Shown here piece after piece: positions 16,014 through 23,953 of a DNA stretch of 53,629 bases. The DNA lies in assembly GCF_040649515.1 (NCBI RefSeq), contig NZ_JBEZFP010000053.1:1-53629 (forward strand), written 5' to 3'. Origin of the DNA: Yinghuangia elevatio (GTDB lineage Bacteria > Actinomycetota > Actinomycetes > Streptomycetales > Streptomycetaceae). The notes under the pieces are model-generated. The model was not told the origin of the DNA. It saw only the letters and a list, made by a program, of their open reading frames with translations, and ran no database searches. How positions within the stretch are numbered: the first letter of the stretch is position 1; every line of letters starts with the position of its first letter. The position numbers and the translations under genes are program-made.

Positions 16014-16665
16014 CCGCGGACACGTCGGCCACCGCCCGGCCGGGCCGGTCCTCCGCCGACCCGCCCAGCAGCCCGTCCATCGCCGCGTCGGCGTCCGCGA
16101 GCAGCGCCGACGACGACTCCAGCGAGTCGTACAGCAGCGTGACGGACACGTCGCGGATGCCGCAGAACTCGGAGATCCCGACACGGAGCGTGCGTTCGAG
16201 CACGTCGTCCCAGCCGTTGGCGACGAAGTGCTCGCGCCCGTAGCCCGCGAGGCCGATCCACGCCATGCCCTTGGCGGCCAACCGGGGGCGGCTGCGGCCG
16301 TACGCGAAGCCGTAGCCCCACACCCGGTCGATCCAGCCCTTGAGGATGGCCGGGAGGCCGAACCACCACACCGGGAAGACCACGACGATCACGTCCGCGG
16401 CGTCCACCCTCCGCTGGTGGCCCCGGACTTCGGCGGAGTAGACCTTGTCGCGGTCCGCCCAGTCCGGCTCGTCCTCCGGACCCAGGCGGGGGTCGAACCC
16501 CTCGGCGTACAGGTCCAGAACGTCGACGTCGTAACCGCCGGCGGCAAGGCGCTCCCGGGTCCGCCGGGCCACAGCGGCGGTCAGCGCATCGGAGCGCGGG
16601 TGCGCCACGACGAGCAACGCACGCGCGGTCGAAGGAAGTTGCTGCTGCACGGCGTCGGCAGTCAT
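16000..16665 (-). CDS. NAD(P)H-dependent quinone oxidoreductase, flavodoxin-like fold
   Basis: This 221-residue protein belongs to the NQO1/MdaB family of FMN- or FAD-dependent quinone reductases. It has an N-terminal flavodoxin strand ALLVVAHPRSDALT, then the conserved VVVFPVWWFGLPAILKGWID segment around residues 95-115, with KVYSAEVRGHQRRV before it. I chose the ATG at 16665, which has GGGGAG 5 bases upstream; a GTG at 16671 would sit on top of that site. The preceding gene stops at 16668, so the two are tightly coupled in one operon and probably deal with the same reactive quinone or enal substrates. Confidence 0.88.
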   Translation of the reverse strand: MTADAVQQQLPSTARALLVVAHPRSDALTAAVARRTRERLAAGGYDVDVLDLYAEGFDPRLGPEDEPDWADRDKVYSAEVRGHQRRVDAADVIVVVFPVWWFGLPAILKGWIDRVWGYGFAYGRSRPRLAAKGMAWIGLAGYGREHFVANGWDDVLERTLRVGISEFCGIRDVSVTLLYDSLESSSALLADADAAMDGLLGGSAEDRPGRAVADVSAVTPR

Positions 16666-16667
16666 CG

Positions 16668-17693
16668 TCACTCCCCGATCCGGACGAGCATCTTGCCGGT
16701 GTTGGCGCCGCGCATCATCCCGAGGAACGCGGCCGGCGCCTGCTCGATGCCGTCGACCACGGTCTCCTCACTGCGCAGGCTCCCGTCCGCGAGCCAGCCG
16801 GCCGCCTTGCCGATCCACTCCGGGAACAACGGGAGGTAGCTGTTGACCAGCAGGCCGCGCAGCGTGATCTCCTTCGCGACCGCCTGGAACAGGTTGTCCG
16901 GCCCCGGGACGGGCTCCGTCGCGTTGTACGAGCTGATCGCGCCGACCATCGCGATACGCCCGCCGACCCGCATGGCGCCGATCGCGGCACGGAGGTGGTC
17001 TCCGCCCACGTTGTCGAGGTAGACGTCCACACCCTCCGGCGCGGCCGCGGCCAGTTGCCCTTCCAGGTCGCCTGCGCGGTAGTCGATCGCCGCGTCGTAC
17101 CCGAAGTCCTCGACCAGGCGCCTGGTCTTCTCGGGCCCGCCCGCCGAGCCGATGACACGGCTCGCACCGAGCTTGCGGGCTATCTGGCCGGCGACGCTGC
17201 CGACCGCGCCCGCGGCGGCCGAGACGAAGACGACGTCGCCCTCGCGGACCGGGGCGACCCGGGTCAGCGCGGCGTACGCGGTGAGGCCGGTCGTGCCGAG
17301 CACGCTCAGGTACGCCTCCTCGGGTGCGAGAGCCGTGTCGGCGATGGTGGCGTACGCGGCGTCGACCACCGCGTACTCGCGCCACCCCGAGAAGTGCGTG
17401 ACCGTCGCGCCGACCGGCACGGACGCGTCCCGGGACTCCACGACCACCCCCAGCGCGCTGCCTTCCAGCGCGGCGCCGAGTTCGAAGGGCGGGATGTAGG
17501 AGGGGACGTCGTTCATGCGACCGCGCATGTAGGGGTCGACCGACATGAGGGTGTTGCGGACCAGGAGCTGCCCCTCTCCGGGACGCGGTACGTCGGTGCG
17601 TACCAGCTCGAAGACCTCCGGCCCGGGCTCACCGACGGGACGGGCGGCGAGGCGGATCTCGGCGGAGCGGGTGGCCGCGGCGGTGTTCGACAT
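16668..17693 (-). CDS. NADP-dependent oxidoreductase, zinc-free MDR / 2-alkenal reductase type
   Basis: This 341-residue medium-chain reductase resembles leukotriene B4 12-hydroxydehydrogenase, CurA and 2-alkenal reductases, which reduce the C=C bond of enones and enals with NADPH. Signatures are SVDPYMRGRM (about residue 51), the GTTGLTAYAAL segment, nucleotide-binding SAAAGAVGSVAGQIA and DVYLDNVGGDHL. The cysteine/histidine zinc ligands of alcohol dehydrogenases are absent, as expected. ATG 17693 has GAGGAG upstream. It is the first gene of a two-gene operon with the quinone reductase. Confidence 0.92.
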   Translation of the reverse strand: MSNTAAATRSAEIRLAARPVGEPGPEVFELVRTDVPRPGEGQLLVRNTLMSVDPYMRGRMNDVPSYIPPFELGAALEGSALGVVVESRDASVPVGATVTHFSGWREYAVVDAAYATIADTALAPEEAYLSVLGTTGLTAYAALTRVAPVREGDVVFVSAAAGAVGSVAGQIARKLGASRVIGSAGGPEKTRRLVEDFGYDAAIDYRAGDLEGQLAAAAPEGVDVYLDNVGGDHLRAAIGAMRVGGRIAMVGAISSYNATEPVPGPDNLFQAVAKEITLRGLLVNSYLPLFPEWIGKAAGWLADGSLRSEETVVDGIEQAPAAFLGMMRGANTGKMLVRIGE

Positions 17694-17817
17694 CGTGGGC
17701 TCCTCGGTGCGCGCCCGGGCCTTGCGACCCGGGCGGTGGATCCGGCGGTGTTCCCCGCCGGTGATCCGGAACTCTGCCGACACCCGCGCACGCCCCACGC
17801 ACGCTCCACGCACGGCC

Positions 17818-18030
17818 GGCTGTGTCCATGCCAATGAACTGCGCGCCAAAGGGATCCTGGTCAACGCGGTCAGTCCCGGCTCCTGCGCGACCGACCTCAG
17901 CCGCCACTCCGGGATACGCACCTTTGAGGAGGGCGCAGCCATCGCGGTTCGCCTGGCCACCGTCGGCGAGGACGGCCCGACCGGCGCCTTTCCGGCCGAG
18001 GACGGGCCGATTCCCTGGTGGGGCCATGCC
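17818..18030 (+). pseudogene. Remnant of a short-chain dehydrogenase/reductase (C-terminal piece)
   Basis: About 65 codons read as the C-terminal part of an SDR: ELRAKGILVNAVSPGSCATDL, then EEGAAIAVRLATV, DGPTGAFPAEDG and PIPW. In intact relatives this follows the catalytic Tyr-x-x-x-Lys. Here the Rossmann fold, catalytic residues and start are missing, and upstream DNA shows no SDR sequence. No stop follows PIPW; the frame simply runs on into the next gene. I read it as a decayed gene left by a deletion. Confidence 0.7.
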
Positions 18031-18079
18031 GCACCGCCTCCCCCGGAGCCTGGCCGGGCGGGCCATCTGCGGGCCCGGA

Positions 18080-18085
18080 TAGCGT
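18080..18085 (+). promoter_or_regulatory. Candidate leaderless -10 box of the second AfsR-like gene
   Basis: TAGCGT lies exactly 6 bases before the ATG at 18092 (the TANNNT-N6-start pattern). The six G residues between them are too close to the ATG to act as a normal ribosome site. No clear -35 is visible. Confidence 0.4.
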
Positions 18086-18091
18086 GGGGGG

Positions 18092-21000
18092 ATGTGGTTC
18101 GAGGTGTTGGGCGACGTTCGGGCGCGGACCAAGGACGGGGGTCTCGTCGCGCTGCCCGAGGGCAAAGTGCGGGCCGTGCTGGCCGCGCTGCTGGCCCACC
18201 AAGGCGCCCCCGTCTCGGCGGACCGGTTGATCGACGACGTCTGGGGCGAGGACGCCCCCGGCAACCCCGTCAACACCCTCCAGACCAAGGTCTCGCAGCT
18301 GCGCCGCGTCCTCGACCAGGCGGAGCCCGGCGCTCGCGGGCTGGTCGCCTACCTCCCGGCGGGCTACCTGCTCCAGATCGAGGACGACGCCGTGGACGCC
18401 GCCCGGTTCTCGGCGCTGGTCGGGAGGGCGCGGAAGGAATCGGAGCCGGGCGTACGCGTCGCGCTGCTCACCGACGCCCTCGCCCTGTGGCGCGGGCCCG
18501 CCTTCGCAGACTTCCGCGACGCCGAGTTCACGCGCGCCTCGGTGACGCGCCTTGAGGAGCAGCGCCTGACCGCGGTCGAGGACCTCGCCGAACTATGCCT
18601 GGACCTGGGCGAACACGCGCTCGTCGCCGACGAGCTGGCCGACCTGGTGGCCGCGAACCCGCTACGCGAGCGGCTGCGCGCCGCGCAGATGCGCGCGCTC
18701 TACCGCGCGGGGCGGCAGGCCGAGGCATTGGCCGCGTACCAGGATCTGCGCGAGCGCCTCGCCGACGAACTCGGTCTCGACCCCGGGGACTCGGTCACCG
18801 CGCTGCACCAGGCGATCCTGGTACGCGACCCCGAACTGGTCGCGCCCGCCGCTCCCGTGGCCTCCGCCGCCCGGCCCACCACCAACCTGCCGGCGCGCCT
18901 GGACGCCCCGGTCGGGCGCGATGCCGCCATCACGCGGGTCTGCGGCCTCCTCGACTCCTCGCGACTGGTCACGCTGGTCGGCCCCGGCGGGGTCGGCAAG
19001 ACACGCCTGGCCCTCGCGGCGGCGTCCGCCCGAACCGCGCGAACCGCCCGCGCTGACCGCGCTGACCGCGTCGGCCGCGCTGACCACGTCGACCCCACTG
19101 ACTGCGGCGACGGCGACGACGGCAAGGCCTCTGAGGCCCATGAAGCCCATGAGGCCCCCGACCCGTTCCCGGACGGCGTGTGGCTCGTCGAACTCGCCTC
19201 ACTCGCCCCGGGAACTGCCGCACTCGCGCCCGCGGTCGCGGCGGCGCTCGGGCTCCGCGACGACGCCGCCCACGGCTCCGCCCTCGACCGCCTCGCGGAT
19301 CTCCTGCGCGACCGGCGGCTCCTCCTGCTCCTCGACAACTGCGAACACGTCGTCGACGAGGCCGCCGAGTTGGCCGCGCGCCTGCTGCGCGACGCCGCCG
19401 GTGTACGCCTTCTGGCGACCAGTCAGGAACCACTGGCCGTCGCGGGCGAGATCGTCGAGGCGGTCGTCCCCCTGGAAGAGCACGACGCCGTACGCCTGTT
19501 CGCGGACCGTGCCGCGGCCTCCTCCCCCGGCTTCACCCTCGACGACGCGCGCTCCGCGACCGTCGCGGCGATCTGCCGGCGCCTCGACCACCTGCCGCTC
19601 GCCATCGAACTCGCCGCCGCACGCGTACGCGTCCTGGGCCTCGACGAACTCGCGCTACGCCTCGACGACCGCTTCCGCGTGCTGGCCGCGGGCCGCCGCG
19701 ACGCCCCGTCCCGGCAACGCACGCTGCGGGCCATGATCGACTGGAGTTGGGACCCGCTGACCGCGCCCGAGCGCGCCGTCCTGCGCCGGCTGTCCGTCTT
19801 CTGGAACGGCTGCTCGCTGGACTCCGCCGAGGACGTCTGCGCGGACGCGGCGCCCGGAACCGGGGCCACCGCATCGGCCGTCCGGCGGTCCGAGGTCGTC
19901 GACATCGTCAGCCGCCTCGTCGACCGCTCGCTCCTGACGGTCGTGACCGGGGCCGCCGGGACGCGCTACCGGCTGCTGGAGTCGGTGGCGGCGTACGGCC
20001 GCGAGCGCCTCGACGAGGCGGGCGAGACCGCCGCGTTCACCGCACGGCACCGGACGCATTTCACCGCCCGGGCGGAACGCGCGGCACCGCACCTGCACAC
20101 CCGGGACCAGCGCGCCTGGCTGACGAGACTCGACGACGACGCCGCCGATCTGCGCGCCGCGTTGGACGACGCGGTCGCGGCAGGCACCCGCGAAGCCCTC
20201 GCGGACGCGCTACGCCTGGTCAACGCGCTGTCGTGGTACTGGATGCTGCGCGGCCGCCTGACGGAAGCGCGCCGCGCGCTGGACGCGGTGCTCGGCGCGG
20301 TGCCCGAGACCGGGTCGGACAACTCGGCCAGGGCCGACGCCATCGCCCGGCGCGCGGCGTTCGCGCTGCTGACCGGCGACGGAGCGTACGCCGACGCGAC
20401 CGCGCCCGGCGCCACGCCCCGCGCGGCGTGGTTCCTCGCCTTCGCCCGCGTCGGCTTCGGTGAGACGGCCGACGTCGAAACCGAACTCGCCCCCGTGCTC
20501 GACGCGTTCCGGACCGGCGGGGACACCTGGGGCCTCGCCGCCGCGCTCAGCACCCGGGCGGGCAAGGCGATCTACGACGGCGATCTGACGGCGCTGCGGG
20601 CCGACGCGGTGGAGAGCGCCGGACTGTTCGCCGAGCTCGGCGACCGCTGGGGCCATCTGCGGGCCACCGAACAGCTCGGCCTCCTCGCCGAGATCGCGGG
20701 CGACTACGCCGAAGCGGCCCGGCTGCACCGCGACGCGCTGCGGGTCGCCGAGGAGCTGCACCTGTGGGTGGAAGCTTCGTTCCGCCTCGCCCGCCTGGGC
20801 CGGATCGCGCTGCTGACCGGCGAGTTGGACCAGGCCGACGACTTCCACAGCCGGGCCGTGCGGCTCGCCGCGGAGCAGTCGCACAGGCCCGCCGAACAGT
20901 TCGCGGCGACCGGTCTGGCCATCGGGGCCCGGCGTCGCGGCGACCACGCGCGCGCCGAGGAGCTGCTGCGGCCGTGGGTCGCGTGGAACCGCCGCCTCGG

Positions 21001-21418
21001 AGTGGCGGCCGGCGAGGCGCTGGTACTGACCCTCCTCGGTCTGGTGGCCGAGCAGCGCGGCGACGCCGAGGCCGCGACGTCCCTGCATCTGGAGGGGTAC
21101 ACGGCAGCCGCGCGTACCGGGGACCCGCGTGCCGTCGCCTTCGCGCTGGAAGGTCTGGCCGGGGCGCGTTCGCTGGCAGGCGACCACGAGCGGGCCGCCG
21201 CGCTGCTGGGCACCGCGGAAGCGCTGCGCGCCTCGGTGGACAGCCCGCTGCCCGATGCGGAGCGCGACGACGTGGACCGGGCAGCGGCCCGGGCACGGCA
21301 CGGGCTGGGCGCCGAGACGTACGCGAAGGCGGTCGACGCGGGCCGGACCATGACCCCGGACGAGCACATCGCGGCACTCACGCCCGGCCCGAGGCCGGAA
21401 AACCCTGCTGCCCGATGA
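18092..21418 (+). CDS. AfsR/SARP-like regulator with BTAD, ATPase and TPR regions (second copy)
   Basis: This 1108-residue protein has the same architecture as the regulator at 3710 and clear paralogy. The winged helix is at about 1-95, the BTAD at about 100-250, Walker A GPGGVGKT at 297-304, and Walker B LLLLLDNCEHV near 412. A helical TPR-like second half follows. It differs in carrying about 45 extra low-complexity residues (about 313-358, rich in Arg, Ala, Asp and then Glu-Ala-His) between Walker A and the next strand FPDGVWLVELA. In the DNA this is an imperfect GCGCTGACC-type tandem repeat near 19030-19165. Inserting it so near the nucleotide site may affect ATP use. It could regulate the downstream solenoid/VWA/MoxR operon, which starts 102 bases later on the same strand; this is inference. 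Confidence 0.9.
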   Translation: MWFEVLGDVRARTKDGGLVALPEGKVRAVLAALLAHQGAPVSADRLIDDVWGEDAPGNPVNTLQTKVSQLRRVLDQAEPGARGLVAYLPAGYLLQIEDDAVDAARFSALVGRARKESEPGVRVALLTDALALWRGPAFADFRDAEFTRASVTRLEEQRLTAVEDLAELCLDLGEHALVADELADLVAANPLRERLRAAQMRALYRAGRQAEALAAYQDLRERLADELGLDPGDSVTALHQAILVRDPELVAPAAPVASAARPTTNLPARLDAPVGRDAAITRVCGLLDSSRLVTLVGPGGVGKTRLALAAASARTARTARADRADRVGRADHVDPTDCGDGDDGKASEAHEAHEAPDPFPDGVWLVELASLAPGTAALAPAVAAALGLRDDAAHGSALDRLADLLRDRRLLLLLDNCEHVVDEAAELAARLLRDAAGVRLLATSQEPLAVAGEIVEAVVPLEEHDAVRLFADRAAASSPGFTLDDARSATVAAICRRLDHLPLAIELAAARVRVLGLDELALRLDDRFRVLAAGRRDAPSRQRTLRAMIDWSWDPLTAPERAVLRRLSVFWNGCSLDSAEDVCADAAPGTGATASAVRRSEVVDIVSRLVDRSLLTVVTGAAGTRYRLLESVAAYGRERLDEAGETAAFTARHRTHFTARAERAAPHLHTRDQRAWLTRLDDDAADLRAALDDAVAAGTREALADALRLVNALSWYWMLRGRLTEARRALDAVLGAVPETGSDNSARADAIARRAAFALLTGDGAYADATAPGATPRAAWFLAFARVGFGETADVETELAPVLDAFRTGGDTWGLAAALSTRAGKAIYDGDLTALRADAVESAGLFAELGDRWGHLRATEQLGLLAEIAGDYAEAARLHRDALRVAEELHLWVEASFRLARLGRIALLTGELDQADDFHSRAVRLAAEQSHRPAEQFAATGLAIGARRRGDHARAEELLRPWVAWNRRLGVAAGEALVLTLLGLVAEQRGDAEAATSLHLEGYTAAARTGDPRAVAFALEGLAGARSLAGDHERAAALLGTAEALRASVDSPLPDAERDDVDRAAARARHGLGAETYAKAVDAGRTMTPDEHIAALTPGPRPENPAAR

Positions 21419-21520
21419 GCACCCCAGCAGCCAGAATGTGAGGCCGCGGCAACAGCGGGGGCCCGGAGCCGCGTCCCACGGCGCACGGCGCCACAGCGAC
21501 GGTGGAAGGGGAGCGGCGGC

Positions 21521-23953
21521 GTGACCGACACCGTGACAAGCCTGCTCTGGTATGCCGGGCCCGCCCTCGGCGCGGAGATCCTCGGCCGCCTCGGCGCACC
21601 CGTGCGCGCCGGCCGGCGCGGCCCGGCGGAACCCACCCTGCCGCCGGCCCTGCTGGAACACGCGGTGCGGAACGGCGTCGCCGACGGCATCGCCGGCGTG
21701 TACGACCGGAGCAAGCGGCAGGCCGGCGCCTCCGGCAACGCCGACATCGTCCTGCGGCTGCTCGAACTCGACGACCCGCAGGTCAACGCGGCCCTCTTCG
21801 AGAAGTCGTCGTGGGCCGCGCTGCGCCAGGCCGTCCTCTCGCAGGCCCGCTTCGCCCCCAAAGCGGACGACGACACCCCCGTGCCGCTCGCGCCCGCCGT
21901 ACGCCAGGCCGTCCTCGGGCGCGGCTCCCGCGGCGACGTGCAGGCCGCGTTGTCCGCCGCCGACCCCGAGCTGGCCTTCTGGGCGCTGATCAACGGCTTC
22001 CCCGGCGGTGCGCACGGAGGCGTGTACGCGCGGCTGACCGCGGCCATGACGCTGGTCCGGAACGGGCGTTGGGCGCAACTGCGGCGGGTCCACCAGGTCG
22101 CGCCGTTCGAACTGCCGCCCGAGACCCCCGAGGACGTCGTGCGGGGACTGGCCGGCTCCGGGACCTTCGAGGCGGTCGAGCGGTTCCTCATAGCGGAGTA
22201 CGGCGCCGACCGCTTCTGCGCCAAGCTGCAAGATGCGCTGCGCACCGCGCACGGCCGCACCATCGTGCGCGACGTGCTCGAACCCCCGTGGACCGAGCTG
22301 GCGGCCCGCCACGCGGCCGACCCCCTCCCCTGGGGAGCCGCCGTCGCGCTGCTCGAACACACCCGGTGTCCCCGCGAGTTCCAGGCAAGCCTGCTCGCCG
22401 CCCACCCGCGCGCGGTGCAGTCGGTGGCGCGCCCCGGGCCGGAAGCCCTGCGCGTCTGCCTTGGTCTCGGCGAGGACCAGTTCACCAAGAAGGTGCTCCT
22501 GCACGGCGTCACGACCGGGGGAATCGACGCCGCGCAACTCGTCGCCGAGGTGCGTCCCGCACGCCTGGCCGTCACCGCCCTGACCCACGGCGGCATCGAG
22601 GCCGTCGCGACGCAGGCGGCCGCGGCGCGGCTGGTACGCAGCCTCCTCGTCCCGCTGGTCACCGAACACCCCGGCGCCTGGCGGGCGCTCTACACGGCAC
22701 TCCCCGAATTCGACGGAACCGTAGCGGAGTTGCTGGCCTCCATGACCGCGGTTTCGCACCCGGCCGGCCGTACCGGGGAACCGCCTGCCGAACTGCCCCG
22801 GCCCGGACGGCAGGCCGCCTGGGCGTACGCCGTCCTGGTCGGCCTCGTCGACGCCGAACACGCCTCGCACGCCCTGGACTTCCTGGACGATCTGCACCTC
22901 GCGCCGGTCGCCGGAAGCCGCGAACTGCCGCAGTCGGTGGCCGACCATGTCTGCGCGCACGGAGGGCCGGTGTCGCGGCGCGTCCTCGCCGGGAACCCGG
23001 CGGTCCGCGTGGACCTGATCGAGACGCTGGTCCTGGGCGGCGACCGGACGATCGCGTCGGCGGCCTACCGCAACCCGCGCTGCCCGATGGCGCTGCGGCA
23101 GTACATCCTGTCCGTCGACGGGATCGACGACGAGCTGCGTACCGAACTCCTCGAGGAGTCCCGGGCGGAACGGCTGTGGCCGCTGCTGGCGAGCACGGAC
23201 GCCGCGTTGCTGCGGCACGTGGCGTGGGCTTCCGTGGGCGAGTTGGGCAAGTGGGCACGGCTGCGCGCCGCGTACCGGCTGGCCGAACTGCACGGCGTGG
23301 GCGCGCTGGAGGACGTGCCCGACGACGAGGAGGTCACCGCCGCCCGCAGCAGCGGCCTGCGGGTCCTCGACGCCCGGCTGCGCGAGTGCGACGCGCAGTG
23401 GCTCAAGGTGCTCACGCAGACGACGTACCTGCCCTACCGGCGCGAGGCGGGGGGCGTGCACGGGGCGCTCGCGGACCCGGGACTGGACTGGCGGGCCGTC
23501 ATCGCGGCGGCCCGGCGCCGCGAGATCAACGAAGCGGTGCTCCACGAGCTCTCACAACGGCCGGACTGCCCGATGGAGTTGAGCCGGGTGTGGCGCGGAG
23601 CGCACGCGGCACGCAAGTACGCGGTCGGGGTCGGCCGCTCCGCCGCGGTCCTCCGGCACCGGCCGGTGGCCTTGGAGATCCTCGCCGAGGGGCCGGAAGC
23701 GCGGTTCGACGCGGCGACCGCCCTGGACGGCGGCTCGCTCACGGCCGAGGAGTACCTCGCCGCCGGCAACGCCGCCGACGTCGTGGACACCGGCGCGGCG
23801 TCCGCCGGGCCGCTCGCCCGGCTCGTCGCACGGGTGCTGCAGGACGGCCTCGGCGACGCGGTGGACGCCTGGGTGGTCGTGGCCCGGTTGCTGGTCCAGC
23901 GCCCGACCGCGACGCTGGGCGAACTCGTGGCCACCGCACGGGCGGCGGCATGA
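21521..23953 (+). CDS. Large alpha-solenoid-like protein, LRV/HEAT-type repeats (paralogue 1)
   Basis: This 810-residue protein has no enzymatic motif that I recognise. It is Ala/Leu/Arg-rich and helical. Parts resemble leucine-rich-repeat-variant units, for example VLAGNPAVRVDLIETL and AYRNPRCPMALRQYIL. It shares three motifs with the next two proteins: DPQVNAALF (85-93), VPLAPAVRQAVL (121-132) and a Trp-to-GT-x-x-EL motif at 387-407 (AWRALY, then FDGTVAELLASMTA). A weaker copy of the last motif ends the protein (AWVVVARLL, then ATLGELVATARAAA). It has no signal peptide or membrane segment, so it is cytoplasmic. GTG 21521 has GGGGAG upstream. Its stop overlaps the next start (ATGA). It is probably a scaffold or substrate-recognition subunit for the MoxR/VWA proteins downstream. 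Confidence 0.85.
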   Translation: MTDTVTSLLWYAGPALGAEILGRLGAPVRAGRRGPAEPTLPPALLEHAVRNGVADGIAGVYDRSKRQAGASGNADIVLRLLELDDPQVNAALFEKSSWAALRQAVLSQARFAPKADDDTPVPLAPAVRQAVLGRGSRGDVQAALSAADPELAFWALINGFPGGAHGGVYARLTAAMTLVRNGRWAQLRRVHQVAPFELPPETPEDVVRGLAGSGTFEAVERFLIAEYGADRFCAKLQDALRTAHGRTIVRDVLEPPWTELAARHAADPLPWGAAVALLEHTRCPREFQASLLAAHPRAVQSVARPGPEALRVCLGLGEDQFTKKVLLHGVTTGGIDAAQLVAEVRPARLAVTALTHGGIEAVATQAAAARLVRSLLVPLVTEHPGAWRALYTALPEFDGTVAELLASMTAVSHPAGRTGEPPAELPRPGRQAAWAYAVLVGLVDAEHASHALDFLDDLHLAPVAGSRELPQSVADHVCAHGGPVSRRVLAGNPAVRVDLIETLVLGGDRTIASAAYRNPRCPMALRQYILSVDGIDDELRTELLEESRAERLWPLLASTDAALLRHVAWASVGELGKWARLRAAYRLAELHGVGALEDVPDDEEVTAARSSGLRVLDARLRECDAQWLKVLTQTTYLPYRREAGGVHGALADPGLDWRAVIAAARRREINEAVLHELSQRPDCPMELSRVWRGAHAARKYAVGVGRSAAVLRHRPVALEILAEGPEARFDAATALDGGSLTAEEYLAAGNAADVVDTGAASAGPLARLVARVLQDGLGDAVDAWVVVARLLVQRPTATLGELVATARAAA

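Noticed and set aside
20210..23545. A long open frame on the minus strand across the second AfsR-like gene and the first solenoid gene
   Set aside because: It is composition-driven antisense of two plus-strand genes that have domains, ribosome sites and stop/start overlaps.
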